DNA of 43,627 nucleotides from Bacteroidaceae bacterium (GCA_017940185.1 JAGAZE010000012.1:1-43627), one strand, 5' to 3'; shown: positions 1-9,683, counted from the first letter of the stretch. Program-made: numbers and translations. Notes: a model not told the origin generated them from the letters alone.

Positions 1-141
1 GCATCCTTCGTTTTCTCGCCTCAGCAATTGAAGTAAACTTCATTGCATTCGGCTTATCGAAAACGTTGGATTGCATCCTTCGTTTTCTCGCCTCAGCAAT
101 TGAAGTAAACTTCATTGCATTCGGCTTATCGAAAACGTTGG
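1..141. repeat. Two tandem copies of a 72-bp hairpin-bearing repeat
   Basis: A 72-base unit starts at 1 and again at 73 and ends near 141; the copies are practically identical. Each holds a 21-base imperfect hairpin (25-45 and 97-117) with arms CAAT-t-GAAGT and ACTTC-ATTG around AA, followed by GGCTTATCGAAAACGTTGG. Related copies with changed but still pairing arms occur at 16388-16555. The repeat is cut by the window edge, so the full copy number is unknown. It codes for nothing recognisable. Confidence 0.85.
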
Positions 142-254
142 TCAAAGTTGGACATGTTTGGCCATAATTGGTCAAAAATGTGAACCCATGTGCCCCCCCT
201 TGGAAAAGTGGATAATCCGGATAAGAAAGATACAGCGATTAAAAAATATCTACG

Positions 255-290
255 AAAAGTTGCAAGATTTGACAACTTTTTATATTTTTG
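255..290 (+). promoter_or_regulatory. Candidate higBA promoter and HigA operator
   Basis: A perfect 8-bp inverted repeat, AAAAGTTG (255-262) and CAACTTTT (273-280), lies just in front of a Bacteroidetes -7 element TATTTTTG (283-290). GTTG at 259-262 is 20 bases upstream of it and could act as the -33 element. The antitoxin of such pairs usually represses its own operon through inverted repeats, so this is the obvious operator. The predicted transcript start falls within a few bases of the ATG at 295. Confidence 0.5.
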
Positions 291-294
291 CGCC

Positions 295-636
295 ATGATA
301 CGGAAGATACGTACATACGGAGGATATTTCGAAGCGTTTATGTCAACGCTAAAAGAGAAGGAGCAGGAGAAGATACAATATGGCCTGCTCCTATTGAAGA
401 CACAACATAGATTGTCAAAGAAGTTTGTGAAACTGATACGTGACGGCATCTATGAACTACGTACGGAATACGGTGGTAATATATATCGCGTGTTCTTTAT
501 CTTTGACGATGGGCAAATTGTTGTGTTGTTCAACGGGTTTCAGAAGAAAACACAGAAAACCCCAACTAATGAAATAGAAAAAGCATTAAAAATAAAGGAG
601 GCATATTATGAAGACAAACAATCACAAAATCGTTGA
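295..636 (+). CDS. higB: HigB/RelE-type toxin (phage Gp49-like, DUF891 family)
   Basis: This is a small toxin of about 113 residues of the HigB/Gp49-like branch of the RelE superfamily, whose members cut mRNA on the ribosome. The match is to the family pattern: an early YGGYFEAF segment, then KFVKLIRDGIYELRTEYGGNIYRVFFIF, with the strand motif VVLFNGFQKKTQKTP near the end. The open frame extends up to 190, but the family normally begins close to MIRKIRTYGG, so the ATG at 295 is preferred; 340 is another possible start behind a GGAGG. The 3' end overlaps the antitoxin gene by 29 bases, which fits toxin-first (HigBA) order and coupled translation. Sure of the family, less sure of the start. Confidence 0.8.
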   Translation: MIRKIRTYGGYFEAFMSTLKEKEQEKIQYGLLLLKTQHRLSKKFVKLIRDGIYELRTEYGGNIYRVFFIFDDGQIVVLFNGFQKKTQKTPTNEIEKALKIKEAYYEDKQSQNR

Positions 637-913
637 TTACGACCTTGTTCTCGATGCCAAATTCGGCAAAGAAGGCACTCCTGAGCGCGCTAAAGCAGAA
701 GAGGCAGCCTTTTCCTTCTATTCTGGTCAGATTCTCCAGGATGCAAGGAAGGAGGCAAAGGTGACTCAAGCGGAACTGGCACGTAGGACAAACACGACGA
801 AGTCTTACATTTCCAAGGTAGAAAACGGTGTTGTCACTCCAAGCGTTGGAGTTTTTTATCGTTTCATCAATGCTTTAGGATTAAGAGTCGAAGTAGTCAA
901 GCCACTCTATTAA
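608..913 (+). CDS. higA: HigA-type antitoxin, XRE-family DNA-binding protein
   Basis: A 101-residue antitoxin with a Cro/C1-type helix-turn-helix at about residues 45-100 (DARKEAKVTQAELARRTNTT, then KSYISKVENGVVTPSVGVFYRFINALG). The N-terminal half (EFG-like KFGKEGTPERAKAEEAA) resembles the toxin-binding part of HigA partners of Gp49-like toxins. A strong ribosome site (AAAGGAGG, 596-603) sits inside the toxin gene directly before its ATG, which would favour more antitoxin than toxin. It should neutralise HigB and repress the shared promoter, with the inverted repeat at 255-280 as likely target. Confidence 0.85.
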   Translation: MKTNNHKIVDYDLVLDAKFGKEGTPERAKAEEAAFSFYSGQILQDARKEAKVTQAELARRTNTTKSYISKVENGVVTPSVGVFYRFINALGLRVEVVKPLY

Positions 914-996
914 CAGAAGAGTGTCTGAAATTTCAGCGATAGTAAGCATCTTGTTTTTTAACGGAGGAGTAGCGTAAAAAAAAAAAGATCACAGAG

Positions 997-1041
997 CCGA
1001 CGCGTTTACAGCATATTGTAAATGCGTCGGTTTTGTTTTTT
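997..1041. terminator. Two-way intrinsic terminator between higA and sprA
   Basis: A strong stem (CCGACGCGTTTACA at 997-1010 pairing with TGTAAATGCGTCGG at 1017-1030) is followed by a T-rich tract on the plus strand (1031-1041). An A-run at 976-986 gives a T-run on the other strand, so it can end higA from the left and sprA from the right. Confidence 0.85.
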
Positions 1042-1067
1042 CCCTGTCGTCCACGAAAAATTTTTAA

Positions 1068-1177
1068 AAGAAGAACACGAATTTCACGAATAACACGAAT
1101 AGACTGGCGCGGACGGAGAAGAAGAACACGAATTTCACGAATCACACGGATAGGCTGGCGCGGACGGAGAAGAAGAA
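1068..1177. repeat. 51-bp tandem repeat, two copies
   Basis: Copy one spans 1068-1118 and copy two 1119-1169, with a few bases of a third. Each contains AGAAGAACACGAATTTCACG and ends in CTGGCGCGGACGGAGAAG. The copies differ at a handful of sites. It fills the gap between the terminator and the 3' end of sprA and has no coding potential I recognise. Confidence 0.8.
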
Positions 1178-1209
1178 GGTGGATGTCTGTTATGTAGGTA
1201 ATATGCGTA

Positions 1210-4200
1210 CTACCTTGTGAGTGAGAATTTGAGGCTGAGTCCGAAGTCCTGTGTGGTGATGGGATATGCGTTTGCAGCGAGCAGTGGTGTGTTAGTTTGC
1301 CTGTCGTAGTAGAACGAGAGTGTGAGGAGTCTTGAGAGTGTGTAGTCGGCGAGGAAAGAGAGTTTGAATGCTTTGTTTCCGCTTGATGCTGTGGAAGTCT
1401 GTGTGGGGATGTCGCGGCTGATGTTGGCCTGCTGCCGGTAGGCGATGTCGAGCCTGAGGTTGAGGTCGTTGTTGAATTGGTTTCGATTGTTGTTTCGGTT
1501 GTTGTTCTGTGCGTTGTTGTTTTGGCTGTTGTCCTGTTTGCGTGCGCTGCTTTTAGCCTTTCGTTTGGATTTGTTGCCGAAGAGTTTGAAGTTGTTGATT
1601 TTATATCCCATTCCGATGACCCAGTCGTTGGATTTCGCTTCGTTGATTTGCATGCTTGTGAGGCTGAGGTTGAGTGTGCGTGTGGATCGGTATTCGAGTT
1701 TTGCGGTGAGGTTGTTGTGGAGTGTTACATCGATGCCGAGCAGCGGCGAGAAAGATTCGGCGAGAGATACCATGGCGACGTTGTACATGGAGTTGGGTAT
1801 GGGGTTTCCGGTTGTGGCGTCGGTGATGAATCCGAGTGCGCCGTTGTATTGCATCCATGTGCTGTAGGAAGCGTAGGAGCCTACGGCGTAGGTGCTTTTG
1901 TAGGCATGGTTGATGTTGACAGACTTGAAGAGGTCTTGCATGAAGGGGAGCCGTGAGAGTCCGCTGTATCGTATGGTCCAGTTTGGTAGCATGCGTGCTA
2001 TAGACGGGAAGATGTCGAGTCTTCCCTTGCCCATTGCGGTATAGGCGTCGAGGAATGCCGGTATGAGCACGTCGGCGCTGTAAGGATTGACGGGTGTGAG
2101 TGTGGGGTCGAAGGTTTTTCCCGCGAGTGTTGTTCCCTGCGGATAGGTGGCCCCGTGGTAGCGCGCCTCGACCCTGTTGCGGAAGATGTCGATATTTCGG
2201 CAGAAGCGTAGGAAGGTGTTGGAGCGGTATCCGTTGCCGGCATTTCCCATGCCTTCGAATGCGGAGTTGAGGGATATGGTTGTCATGGTGAGGGAGCCTG
2301 TGTAAGTGGTGGGGTTGCCCTGGTACATGTATTGCTGGCTCATTGCCTGTGTGCGTGTGTGAGATGCCGTGAGGTCGATTTTGAGGTCGCGTATGGGTTC
2401 GAGCGTGACGCGCACCTGCAGGTCGCGCATGTGATTGGTTGTTGCGGGCGTTGCTACGCTGTCGTTGTTGAGCAGCCATCCGCGCCGTTGTGCACGTTGA
2501 ATGTAGCTGTCGGAGATGAGTCCGAAGGCGTAGTCGAGTCCCGGTGCCAAGATGTTGCCGCGGTGTTGTCCGAAGAAGTCGCCCACTTCGGGCATGAATC
2601 CCGGCAGTGATGTGGCGTACTGGTCGCGGAAGGAGATGTTGACATTGCGCACCATCATGAGCACCCTGGCTGCTGCCTGTGCTGTGCGATACCATCCCTT
2701 GTCGTCGAGGGGAGCTTTGGGCGTGAGTGTGAGTTTGAGCGTGATTGCGGTGTCGAGTCGGTTGTAGAGGCGTATGGTATTGTCGTCGATGCGTCGGTAT
2801 CGCAGTTTGACGGTTTTACCGTCGGGCGTCTTCGCGTTGAGCGAGAAGCGCTTAGTTTTTTTGTTGTGTTTGAGTTCTATGGCAGTGTCGGCGGGCAGCG
2901 TTATTTCTTTTTCGAATGCACGTTGGTTTTTGGGCAGTTGCGCCTTTGAGGTCTTGCCGTCGTCTTTGTCGGAAGGTTTGTCATTTGCTTTTGCTTTGGG
3001 AGTTTTCGGCGTTCTGCGTGTTGACGGTGCGAGAGAGGGTCCGTATTTGGCGTTCGCCTTTTTGAGGAAGGGGATATGGTCGTAGAGTCTTTGGAGGTTG
3101 AGTGCAGCATTGACGTTGACGGTTCGGTTGTTGTTGATATTGTTTCCGAGCGCTGTGCCGTCCTCGAGTTGTGAGCCTCTTGCCCAGTTGTAAGTTGCAG
3201 AGTAGCTGGCGTCGGCGTTGATCCAGTCGAAGATTGGTATGAGGTTGAGCGGCAGCTGGTAGGAGAGTGTGAAGTTTTGGCTGAAGTCGAGCGGTCGTCC
3301 CCAGTGTCGGAGCGAGTAGTTGACGGAGTCTTTCCATGCCTGATACTGGTCGGGGTATCTGTCTTTGTTGACTGGGGAATAGGGTTCTTCGACTTCGGCG
3401 TGCGTTGCAGAGCGGAAGTTGATGTGGAGGTTGCGTGTGAGGTCCCATCGGAGTGTGAAGTCGCGGTTCCAGAGGAATTGCGATGAGAAGGTGAGGGGGA
3501 GTCCCTGTCCTCCGAGGTCTTCCATGTCGCGTTCCTGGAGCTCGTAGTAGCTGCGAGTTATTTCGGTGTTGAATGCGACATTTTGCGGCAGCCAGTTGAG
3601 TCCGAATCTCTTGAGGATGTCGTAGTAGCGCGACTTGCTCTTAATCTTTTTGAACGGTTCCCATGGTTTGTAGACTGGCGTCCAGTTGTAGTTGAGTGCT
3701 CCTCGCCAGTTGTCTTCATTCTCGTAGATTGTGGTTTGTCCCGAGGAGTGTCGGTGTGAGTGGCTGTATGAGAATGAGAAGTTGGCGGGGTCGTATGGCA
3801 TTGGGTGCCGTTTGTTTTGTATTCCGACGCGTACGTTAGAGAGTGCGAAGTTGGTGTTGAGTGTTTTTGTTACTGCTATGGATTCTATGGAGTCGCGTTC
3901 GTGACGGTCGGCGGCATTGTCGAGCACCTCGTCGAGTTTCATGTCGGTGTCGAGCGGGTTGTATTTGGGTGTGGTCTTCTCCCGTGTGACGCTATAATAG
4001 AGCGGTGCGGAGACTTTAGCTTTTTCGGGGAAGAATTTGCCGAGCTGCAGATTGGTTGTGACGGAGTAGGTGGCGTAGTTGTCTGTGGAGCGTTGTGCCA
4101 CGCCTTCTTCGAGTCCGCCGAAGCCTTCGGTCATGTATTTACCTGTGACGTTTACGTTTCCGAAGTCGGAGAGTTGCACGTTCATGTTGGCCTGTGCTGC

Positions 4201-7200
4201 CCATCCCCCTTCGTTGTTGTAGTCTTTGAGTCTGAGTTCGTTGACCCACACTTCACCCGTCTGGTTTTGTGCTGTGAGATTTCTGACTCCGATGATAAGC
4301 GTTTTGACCTCACCGAGCGTCGGATTTCCGATGACAGTTACCTTGTTGGCCGGTCTGTCGGGGTCGTAGGCGGAGAACTCCTGGTTGTAGGATGCCTGTC
4401 CGTGGGCTTTTGCCTTGTTTCGTTCTTTCTTGATGTTGGTGAAGATGTCGATGGGTATGTCGAGCATGTTATCTTCGGGCCACACGGCTTTCCGGTCGGT
4501 TGGCGAATATCGGTCGTACCTGCCCGGTGGTGTGAGCTTGAGCGGTATTTCGTATTCGTAGTAGTTGCTTTTGTAGTCGTTTCCGAGTCGTATGAATACT
4601 GCGAGCTGGTCGTCGTCGAGCTGTGTGGCGTTGTCGATGGTAGCGTTGGCGTGTACAAACATCTGCAGCCGTTTGTATTGTCGGAGGTCGATGGTGGTGT
4701 TTTTATATACCGCCTTGCTTTCTCCGCTGCTGAGGTTTTCGACCTGCAGGGCGAGTGCCTGTTCGTTGCTTTCGACGAGTTGCGGCTGTGTGGGGTCGAC
4801 GTTTCGCTTTATGCCCGGTGGCAGCACATAGTTGACGGGTAGCTTGTCGTTGTTTTCTTCGATATTGATAGCGCTGACGTTGAGATATCCGGTGTTGGCT
4901 GCTTCGGGGTTGAGGTTTTGTTCGTAGACTCGCCATTCCCCTCTGACGAGTTCGAGGCTTCCGAATCGCAGGACGATGGGTTTGGCGAATGAGGTGAGAA
5001 ACATTCGCATGAATCGTATGGATGAGAAGTCGGTGATGCCTCCCACGCGCTGTTCGTATTTGTCAACGGGTATGCGGAAGAGATACCATTTGGAGTTGTT
5101 TGGTTCTCCGTTTCTGAGTCTTCCGGTTCCCTCTCTGCTGTCTACGATGAAATTGCGTCCTACCTGCAAGTCTTCAGGTCGGATGCTGATGCGGTATTGG
5201 TAGAATTTCTCGTATTCGTTGAGCGTGAAGTCCTGGTTGATGTCTTCGGCGTCGGGTGTTGTCTTGTAGCTGGTGTCGTATCCTTCGGTTCTGGTGTCGC
5301 TGTCGGGCGCGTTTCCTTGTGGGTTGTTGATGCGTTTGTATCGTTGCAGTATTGGTGCCTGTATTCGGTCGAAGTCAGAGCCTCGGAAGTAGTGGTAGTC
5401 GTCGTTGGCTGGGTCGTTGATGATGGAGTCGCGCACTGTGGGCTCTACATTGGCCTGTACGGCATTGATGAATTGCTGATAGGCATTGAAGTTGCGCTCT
5501 TCTTCGTTGTTGAGTCCGTTGTATCCGAGGTCTTGTCTTGCTCTGGCTCCGCTTCCTGTTGCGAATGCATAGTTGACATTGGCTTGCGTGGGAATTTTTC
5601 CCCATTGTGTGGTGGTGAAGTTTTGCGAGCCGTCGACGGGCAGTCCGGATTCGTAGAATTTCTTTCCGTCGCGCAGCACGTCTTCACTGACTTCTCCGAG
5701 GTTGAAGTAGAGGTCTCCTCCATACAGGTTGGCGTCGGGTTGGTCTTTAGTGTACAGGAATGGGTCGAGCATCCAGAACTCAATATACTCAATGTTTGCA
5801 GCTTCGAAGTCGGGAGTGTCGATTCGTCGCATCATACCTCCCCACGTCTGCATGGGGTTGGTGAGTCGTCCCTGTGCCGTGAGGTTGGGATTGAAGTTGT
5901 AGGGTCCTCTTTCGTCGGGGTAGAATGCGAGGTTGAGAATGGGGAGTATTGATGTGGCTCCGTTGTAGTTGCTCTGGTCGCGGTTGGGGTACAGTTCGTT
6001 GACATACACCTCGCGCACGTAGTAGTTGGAGAGTTGGTTGAGGTCGCTTTTGATATGGCTTGGTGTGAGGGATGACGAGCGCCGTGTGAAGAGCGGGTCG
6101 ACGTTGTACCACGCGAGCAGCGAGCGATTGTATCCGCTGGCGAGAGTTGCTTTGTCGTTGTATTCGGGGAACATTGGTGGCACGCTGGACAGAATCCAGG
6201 ATGTAGGTGTAGCGACATCGATGGTGCTTTTTGTGTTTTCGAAGTCGTCGAGATAGGATGCGTTGTCTTGTGTTCCCCGGCTCTGTCCTGCTATGAGCTG
6301 TGCGAACTCGGCGTTGAGCGATATCTGCGATGGTGCTGTGACGTGCAGGAAGGGCACTTTGTCGAGCATGTTGGTGAGCCACTGGCTTTCTTTTTTCCAA
6401 TTGAGGTTGACGCCCCAGATGGTGTTGTTGAGCGGTTCGGCTCCCATGGTGACTTTGTTGGTGAGCGACTGTTCGCTGAGGTGCTGGAAGGTGCCGGAGA
6501 GCTGGAAGTTTTTGGAGAAGTCGTATTCCCAGTTGAGTCCGTACATTGTCTTCCGCTGCTGTCCGAAGTCGGTGTTGCTCTCGAGGGACACGTTGACCTG
6601 TGTGCCTGCATCGATGATGCTTTGGTTGAGAATGGTGACTTCTCCTGCGGAGTAGTTTACTGTGTAGTCGCTTCCTTCCTGCAGTGTGATACCTCCTGCT
6701 GTGACTACGACAGAGCCTTGCGGCACGTTGTAGGCACCGAGCGAGATGACGTTGCCCGCCGTGCCTTTATATTGTCCCATGAGGAGATACTTGTTTTTCT
6801 CGGCAATCTGTTTGGCGACGGTCTTTGTGCTGTCGTAGAGCTGGTGGAAGCAGTATTTGTCGGCCACGTCGGGTGCCAGTCCCGCAGATGTGAGAGCCTG
6901 CCGCATATATTCTCCGAAGGGTTCAGCCTGCGGGAAGAACACACGTCCGTTGCTCACGGTGTAGCCGTCTACATAGTCGAAATAGCCGTTGGGATGCGCT
7001 TTGAGGTTGTTGTCGAGACGGTCGGCACCGAGCAGGCGTATGATGGGTTGTTCCTTTACGGATGGCTCGGGTATATAGTTGAGATACACGCCTGCCGTGT
7101 CGCTCTGATATTTCACGTCGAGGCGGAACTTCTCTTTCTGCACGCTGTTGGCCAGGTAGTACACGTTTTTCATCATCAAGTCCCAGTTGCCTTGCGTGGG

Positions 7201-8823
7201 GTTGTTGCTTGTGTTCTTCAGCGCCTTGACGAAGAGGCACTGGCTGTTGCTGCTGATGTCGCTGGCAAACTCACCCACCTGATAAGTCTGTCCGCCGTAG
7301 GTGTACTCGTATGCCACGGCGAGCACTTGGTCGGTCTGCAGGGGTGCGTTGAGGGTGATATATCCCAGTGCGGTATTGACCTTGTATTCACCTGCGCGCA
7401 GCAGGCGGGCACTCTCCAGTTTTTCGTAGTCGACCCCGCCGTTGAAGCCGGGTATGGCGTCGAGCGTGTTTGCTGTCTGGTCGACATCGCGCGCTGCCAC
7501 ATAAGTGGTGGTCATCTGGGCATACTCGGTGTTGGCTTGGTTGGCTGGCACGGGTTGCCCTGTGGTTGTCCATTGGTTGTTGCTCAGGCGTTGGTTTTCT
7601 CCGAGGTCGGTGAGTGCCACGATGTTTCTTGTATTTTCTGCTGTCCCCGACTTATTGGTGACCCACACTTCCACGCGCCCGATGGTGATGCCTGTGGTGA
7701 GATTGGGCAGCGTTTTCATGGCAGCGTCGTAGCGCTCGCGGAAATAGTGTGCGAGGAAGAAGTGTCGGTTTTCCTCATAGTCGGCGACATTGATTTCGAA
7801 GGGTGTGAGCTGCACGCCACCTTTTGAGCCTACGCTCTTGGAGTTGGACTTCTTCTGCGAGAAGACGGTTTGCAACTTGAGTTTTCCGAACTGTAGGTCG
7901 GTACGTATGCCGAAGAGAGACGATGCTCCGCGCACCAGGGACGAGTTGCTGGGGAAGGTTACGTTGCCCGCCTCGACGAGTTTGATGATTTCGTCTTCCT
8001 TGCCGTCGTATTTCAGTTTCAGGTTTTGCGCGTCGAAGTCGAAGGTTGCTTCGGTGTTGTAGTTGATGTTCATGTCCACCTTGTCGCCCACCTTTCCGTT
8101 GACGTTGATGTTAATCTTCTCGTCGAAGTCCATCGTCGTTGTCTTTCGGTTGCGTATGGGTAGCGATGGGTTTTTGATGTTTTTCAGTGTGGCTCCGAAC
8201 TTCAGTTCCGCCGTTCCCTGCGTCTTGATGCGCACGCCTCCCGGTCCGAAGATTTTCTCAGCCGGTCCGAGGTTGAAGTGCATGTCGGTGAAGTCGAATT
8301 TCTCCTTTCCCTGAGTTTGCAGAATCTCGCTGTTTTTCTGCCGGAAGAAGTCGTTGAGCATCTGTTGCTCGCTCCACTTTTGATATTCCTCCGGCGTCAT
8401 CATGATGGGTGCTGCCACGTAGGTGTCGCCCATCTTGTAGCCTATGATGTAGCGGTCGAGCGTGTCGTTGTACTCCACGGTCTGCTTGAGGTTTTCGGGT
8501 CGTTGCAGGTCGGCAGCGCCCTGTTGCAGGTCTTCGAAGGTGATGGGCGTGGTGCGCTGAATTTTCCATCTTGGGTTGAGCAGGGAGTCGGGTATTTCCT
8601 CCTCTTCTTGCAGCATGGGTTGCGCCTTGACGGCAATGGAGTCGGTGTCGGCAGGCAGGGCGAAAGTTTGCGTGAGTAGCGAAGCGCGCGTGTTGTCCGC
8701 CTTTGCCGCAGGTTTTCCGGTGCGGTGAGTGTTTTTTCCTTGAGGCACGCCGATGCTGCTCGCCATGGCTGTGAGAGCCACGATGAGCAGTGAGAGGAAT
8801 AAGGAGCGTGCGCTGTTGTTCAT
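1210..8823 (-). CDS. sprA: SprA, outer-membrane translocon of the type IX secretion system
   Basis: A 2537-residue protein, within the size expected for SprA (called Sov in Porphyromonas), the giant beta-barrel channel through which type IX substrates leave the cell. A signal peptide is visible at residues 1-22 (SLFLSLLIVALTAMASS). Typical SprA stretches include the early barrel segment KINININYNTEATFDFD-like region, GLNWEYDFSKNFQLSGTFQH, and the long C-terminal run of alternating aromatic strands ending LGLSLKFSLTR-like (here DFGLSLKFSLTR). It follows ruvA by 10 bases and is probably cotranscribed with it; ruvA-sprA neighbourhood is, from memory, common in Bacteroidetes. The frame is intact. 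A low-complexity Asn/Arg/Gln stretch near residue 2420 (QNNNAQNNNRNNNRNQFNN) is likely a flexible loop. Its presence implies a working type IX system, though porK-N genes are outside the window. Confidence 0.95.
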   Translation of the reverse strand: MNNSARSLFLSLLIVALTAMASSIGVPQGKNTHRTGKPAAKADNTRASLLTQTFALPADTDSIAVKAQPMLQEEEEIPDSLLNPRWKIQRTTPITFEDLQQGAADLQRPENLKQTVEYNDTLDRYIIGYKMGDTYVAAPIMMTPEEYQKWSEQQMLNDFFRQKNSEILQTQGKEKFDFTDMHFNLGPAEKIFGPGGVRIKTQGTAELKFGATLKNIKNPSLPIRNRKTTTMDFDEKININVNGKVGDKVDMNINYNTEATFDFDAQNLKLKYDGKEDEIIKLVEAGNVTFPSNSSLVRGASSLFGIRTDLQFGKLKLQTVFSQKKSNSKSVGSKGGVQLTPFEINVADYEENRHFFLAHYFRERYDAAMKTLPNLTTGITIGRVEVWVTNKSGTAENTRNIVALTDLGENQRLSNNQWTTTGQPVPANQANTEYAQMTTTYVAARDVDQTANTLDAIPGFNGGVDYEKLESARLLRAGEYKVNTALGYITLNAPLQTDQVLAVAYEYTYGGQTYQVGEFASDISSNSQCLFVKALKNTSNNPTQGNWDLMMKNVYYLANSVQKEKFRLDVKYQSDTAGVYLNYIPEPSVKEQPIIRLLGADRLDNNLKAHPNGYFDYVDGYTVSNGRVFFPQAEPFGEYMRQALTSAGLAPDVADKYCFHQLYDSTKTVAKQIAEKNKYLLMGQYKGTAGNVISLGAYNVPQGSVVVTAGGITLQEGSDYTVNYSAGEVTILNQSIIDAGTQVNVSLESNTDFGQQRKTMYGLNWEYDFSKNFQLSGTFQHLSEQSLTNKVTMGAEPLNNTIWGVNLNWKKESQWLTNMLDKVPFLHVTAPSQISLNAEFAQLIAGQSRGTQDNASYLDDFENTKSTIDVATPTSWILSSVPPMFPEYNDKATLASGYNRSLLAWYNVDPLFTRRSSSLTPSHIKSDLNQLSNYYVREVYVNELYPNRDQSNYNGATSILPILNLAFYPDERGPYNFNPNLTAQGRLTNPMQTWGGMMRRIDTPDFEAANIEYIEFWMLDPFLYTKDQPDANLYGGDLYFNLGEVSEDVLRDGKKFYESGLPVDGSQNFTTTQWGKIPTQANVNYAFATGSGARARQDLGYNGLNNEEERNFNAYQQFINAVQANVEPTVRDSIINDPANDDYHYFRGSDFDRIQAPILQRYKRINNPQGNAPDSDTRTEGYDTSYKTTPDAEDINQDFTLNEYEKFYQYRISIRPEDLQVGRNFIVDSREGTGRLRNGEPNNSKWYLFRIPVDKYEQRVGGITDFSSIRFMRMFLTSFAKPIVLRFGSLELVRGEWRVYEQNLNPEAANTGYLNVSAINIEENNDKLPVNYVLPPGIKRNVDPTQPQLVESNEQALALQVENLSSGESKAVYKNTTIDLRQYKRLQMFVHANATIDNATQLDDDQLAVFIRLGNDYKSNYYEYEIPLKLTPPGRYDRYSPTDRKAVWPEDNMLDIPIDIFTNIKKERNKAKAHGQASYNQEFSAYDPDRPANKVTVIGNPTLGEVKTLIIGVRNLTAQNQTGEVWVNELRLKDYNNEGGWAAQANMNVQLSDFGNVNVTGKYMTEGFGGLEEGVAQRSTDNYATYSVTTNLQLGKFFPEKAKVSAPLYYSVTREKTTPKYNPLDTDMKLDEVLDNAADRHERDSIESIAVTKTLNTNFALSNVRVGIQNKRHPMPYDPANFSFSYSHSHRHSSGQTTIYENEDNWRGALNYNWTPVYKPWEPFKKIKSKSRYYDILKRFGLNWLPQNVAFNTEITRSYYELQERDMEDLGGQGLPLTFSSQFLWNRDFTLRWDLTRNLHINFRSATHAEVEEPYSPVNKDRYPDQYQAWKDSVNYSLRHWGRPLDFSQNFTLSYQLPLNLIPIFDWINADASYSATYNWARGSQLEDGTALGNNINNNRTVNVNAALNLQRLYDHIPFLKKANAKYGPSLAPSTRRTPKTPKAKANDKPSDKDDGKTSKAQLPKNQRAFEKEITLPADTAIELKHNKKTKRFSLNAKTPDGKTVKLRYRRIDDNTIRLYNRLDTAITLKLTLTPKAPLDDKGWYRTAQAAARVLMMVRNVNISFRDQYATSLPGFMPEVGDFFGQHRGNILAPGLDYAFGLISDSYIQRAQRRGWLLNNDSVATPATTNHMRDLQVRVTLEPIRDLKIDLTASHTRTQAMSQQYMYQGNPTTYTGSLTMTTISLNSAFEGMGNAGNGYRSNTFLRFCRNIDIFRNRVEARYHGATYPQGTTLAGKTFDPTLTPVNPYSADVLIPAFLDAYTAMGKGRLDIFPSIARMLPNWTIRYSGLSRLPFMQDLFKSVNINHAYKSTYAVGSYASYSTWMQYNGALGFITDATTGNPIPNSMYNVAMVSLAESFSPLLGIDVTLHNNLTAKLEYRSTRTLNLSLTSMQINEAKSNDWVIGMGYKINNFKLFGNKSKRKAKSSARKQDNSQNNNAQNNNRNNNRNQFNNDLNLRLDIAYRQQANISRDIPTQTSTASSGNKAFKLSFLADYTLSRLLTLSFYYDRQTNTPLLAANAYPITTQDFGLSLKFSLTR

Positions 8824-8833
8824 TGTCAGTTGC

Positions 8834-9466
8834 CTACTTAATCTGCTTGAGTGCCTGTTTCACCACCTGTTCCACGGTGAGATCGGGCTGCTGTTGCAAC
8901 AGCGCCACGACGACTTTTGCTGTGGGTGCTGGCGCGAAGCCCAGCATGGTGAGTGCGCTGATGGCTTCCTGCTTCACTTCGGCGTTGACCCTGGCGTCGG
9001 CCGTGCGCTCTCCGCTGTCCTCGCGCGTCGCAGCGCCTTCCAGCACGGGCAGTTTGTCTTTCAGGTCGATGATGATACGTTGTGCCGTTTTCAGTCCTAT
9101 ACCCTTGACGGCTTTCAGCATGTGTTCGTCGCCGTTGGCAATGGCATTATTGAGTTCGGCGGGCGAGAGCGACGAGAGAATCATGCGTGCGGTGTTTGCT
9201 CCCACTCCCGACACGGTGATGAGCAGTCGGTAGAGGATGCGTTCGTCCTCATTGCAGAAGCCATAGAGCGTGAAGCTGTCGTCTCGCCCTCCTGTGATGA
9301 GCGATTCGTGGACGAAGAGCTTCACGTCAGCGGCTTTGTCCTGTCGTTGCTGCAACAGTGCGTACGTATTGAGCGAGATGTTGAGCGCATATCCTACACC
9401 TCCGGCTTCGACGACCGCCAGCACAGGCGTCAGCGATGCCAGTTCGCCTTTGATATAATCTATCAT
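8834..9466 (-). CDS. ruvA: Holliday junction branch migration protein RuvA
   Basis: RuvA (210 residues, usual length about 200) is the DNA-binding subunit that loads the RuvB motor on four-way recombination junctions. The start MIDYIKGELASL, the OB-fold domain I (1-65), the helix-hairpin-helix repeats (LLITVSGVGANTARMIL and LKAVKGIGLKTAQRI, about 80-135) and a C-terminal domain III (EAISALTMLGFAP onward, about 160-210) that contacts RuvB are all in place. It is the first gene of a likely ruvA-sprA operon, with a long (about 215-base) region between it and a palindromic element at 9684-9850 that carries a possible promoter. Confidence 0.97.
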   Translation of the reverse strand: MIDYIKGELASLTPVLAVVEAGGVGYALNISLNTYALLQQRQDKAADVKLFVHESLITGGRDDSFTLYGFCNEDERILYRLLITVSGVGANTARMILSSLSPAELNNAIANGDEHMLKAVKGIGLKTAQRIIIDLKDKLPVLEGAATREDSGERTADARVNAEVKQEAISALTMLGFAPAPTAKVVVALLQQQPDLTVEQVVKQALKQIK

Positions 9467-9683
9467 AAAAGTTTGTTTGTTGTATCGATACGTGAGAATA
9501 ACGCTCCGTGTGCGTGTTTATTGCCTGCGCCCGCGTTTTTCTTTCAGTTCCTGACGCACTTTTCTTCCGCCGTGCCCTGCGCGCGGGGAGCAGGTGCCAC
9601 CGGCGCATGGAGACAGAAAGCAGACGCAATGCGCAGCGCTGACTCTCGGCTGGCCCTTGGCATGCCAACGGGGAACTTCAGGA
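9467..9683 (-). promoter_or_regulatory. Long ruvA upstream region with 12-bp palindrome
   Basis: No convincing gene is seen here. If transcription starts from the TACCTTTG at 9692-9685 on the minus strand, this would be a leader of about 210 bases. It holds a perfect 12-bp palindrome TTGGCATGCCAA at 9657-9668, just downstream of the predicted start. A 113-codon frame on the minus strand overlaps ruvA but has no recognisable content. Confidence 0.35.

Noticed and set aside
6268-7827. 519-codon plus-strand open frame antisense to sprA
   Set aside because: Cys/Val/Gly-rich composition typical of a mirrored frame; sprA on the other strand is a clear family member throughout.
9467-9683. A structured RNA gene (tmRNA, RNase P or 6S) upstream of ruvA
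   Set aside because: None of the conserved signature blocks of these RNAs could be found on either strand.
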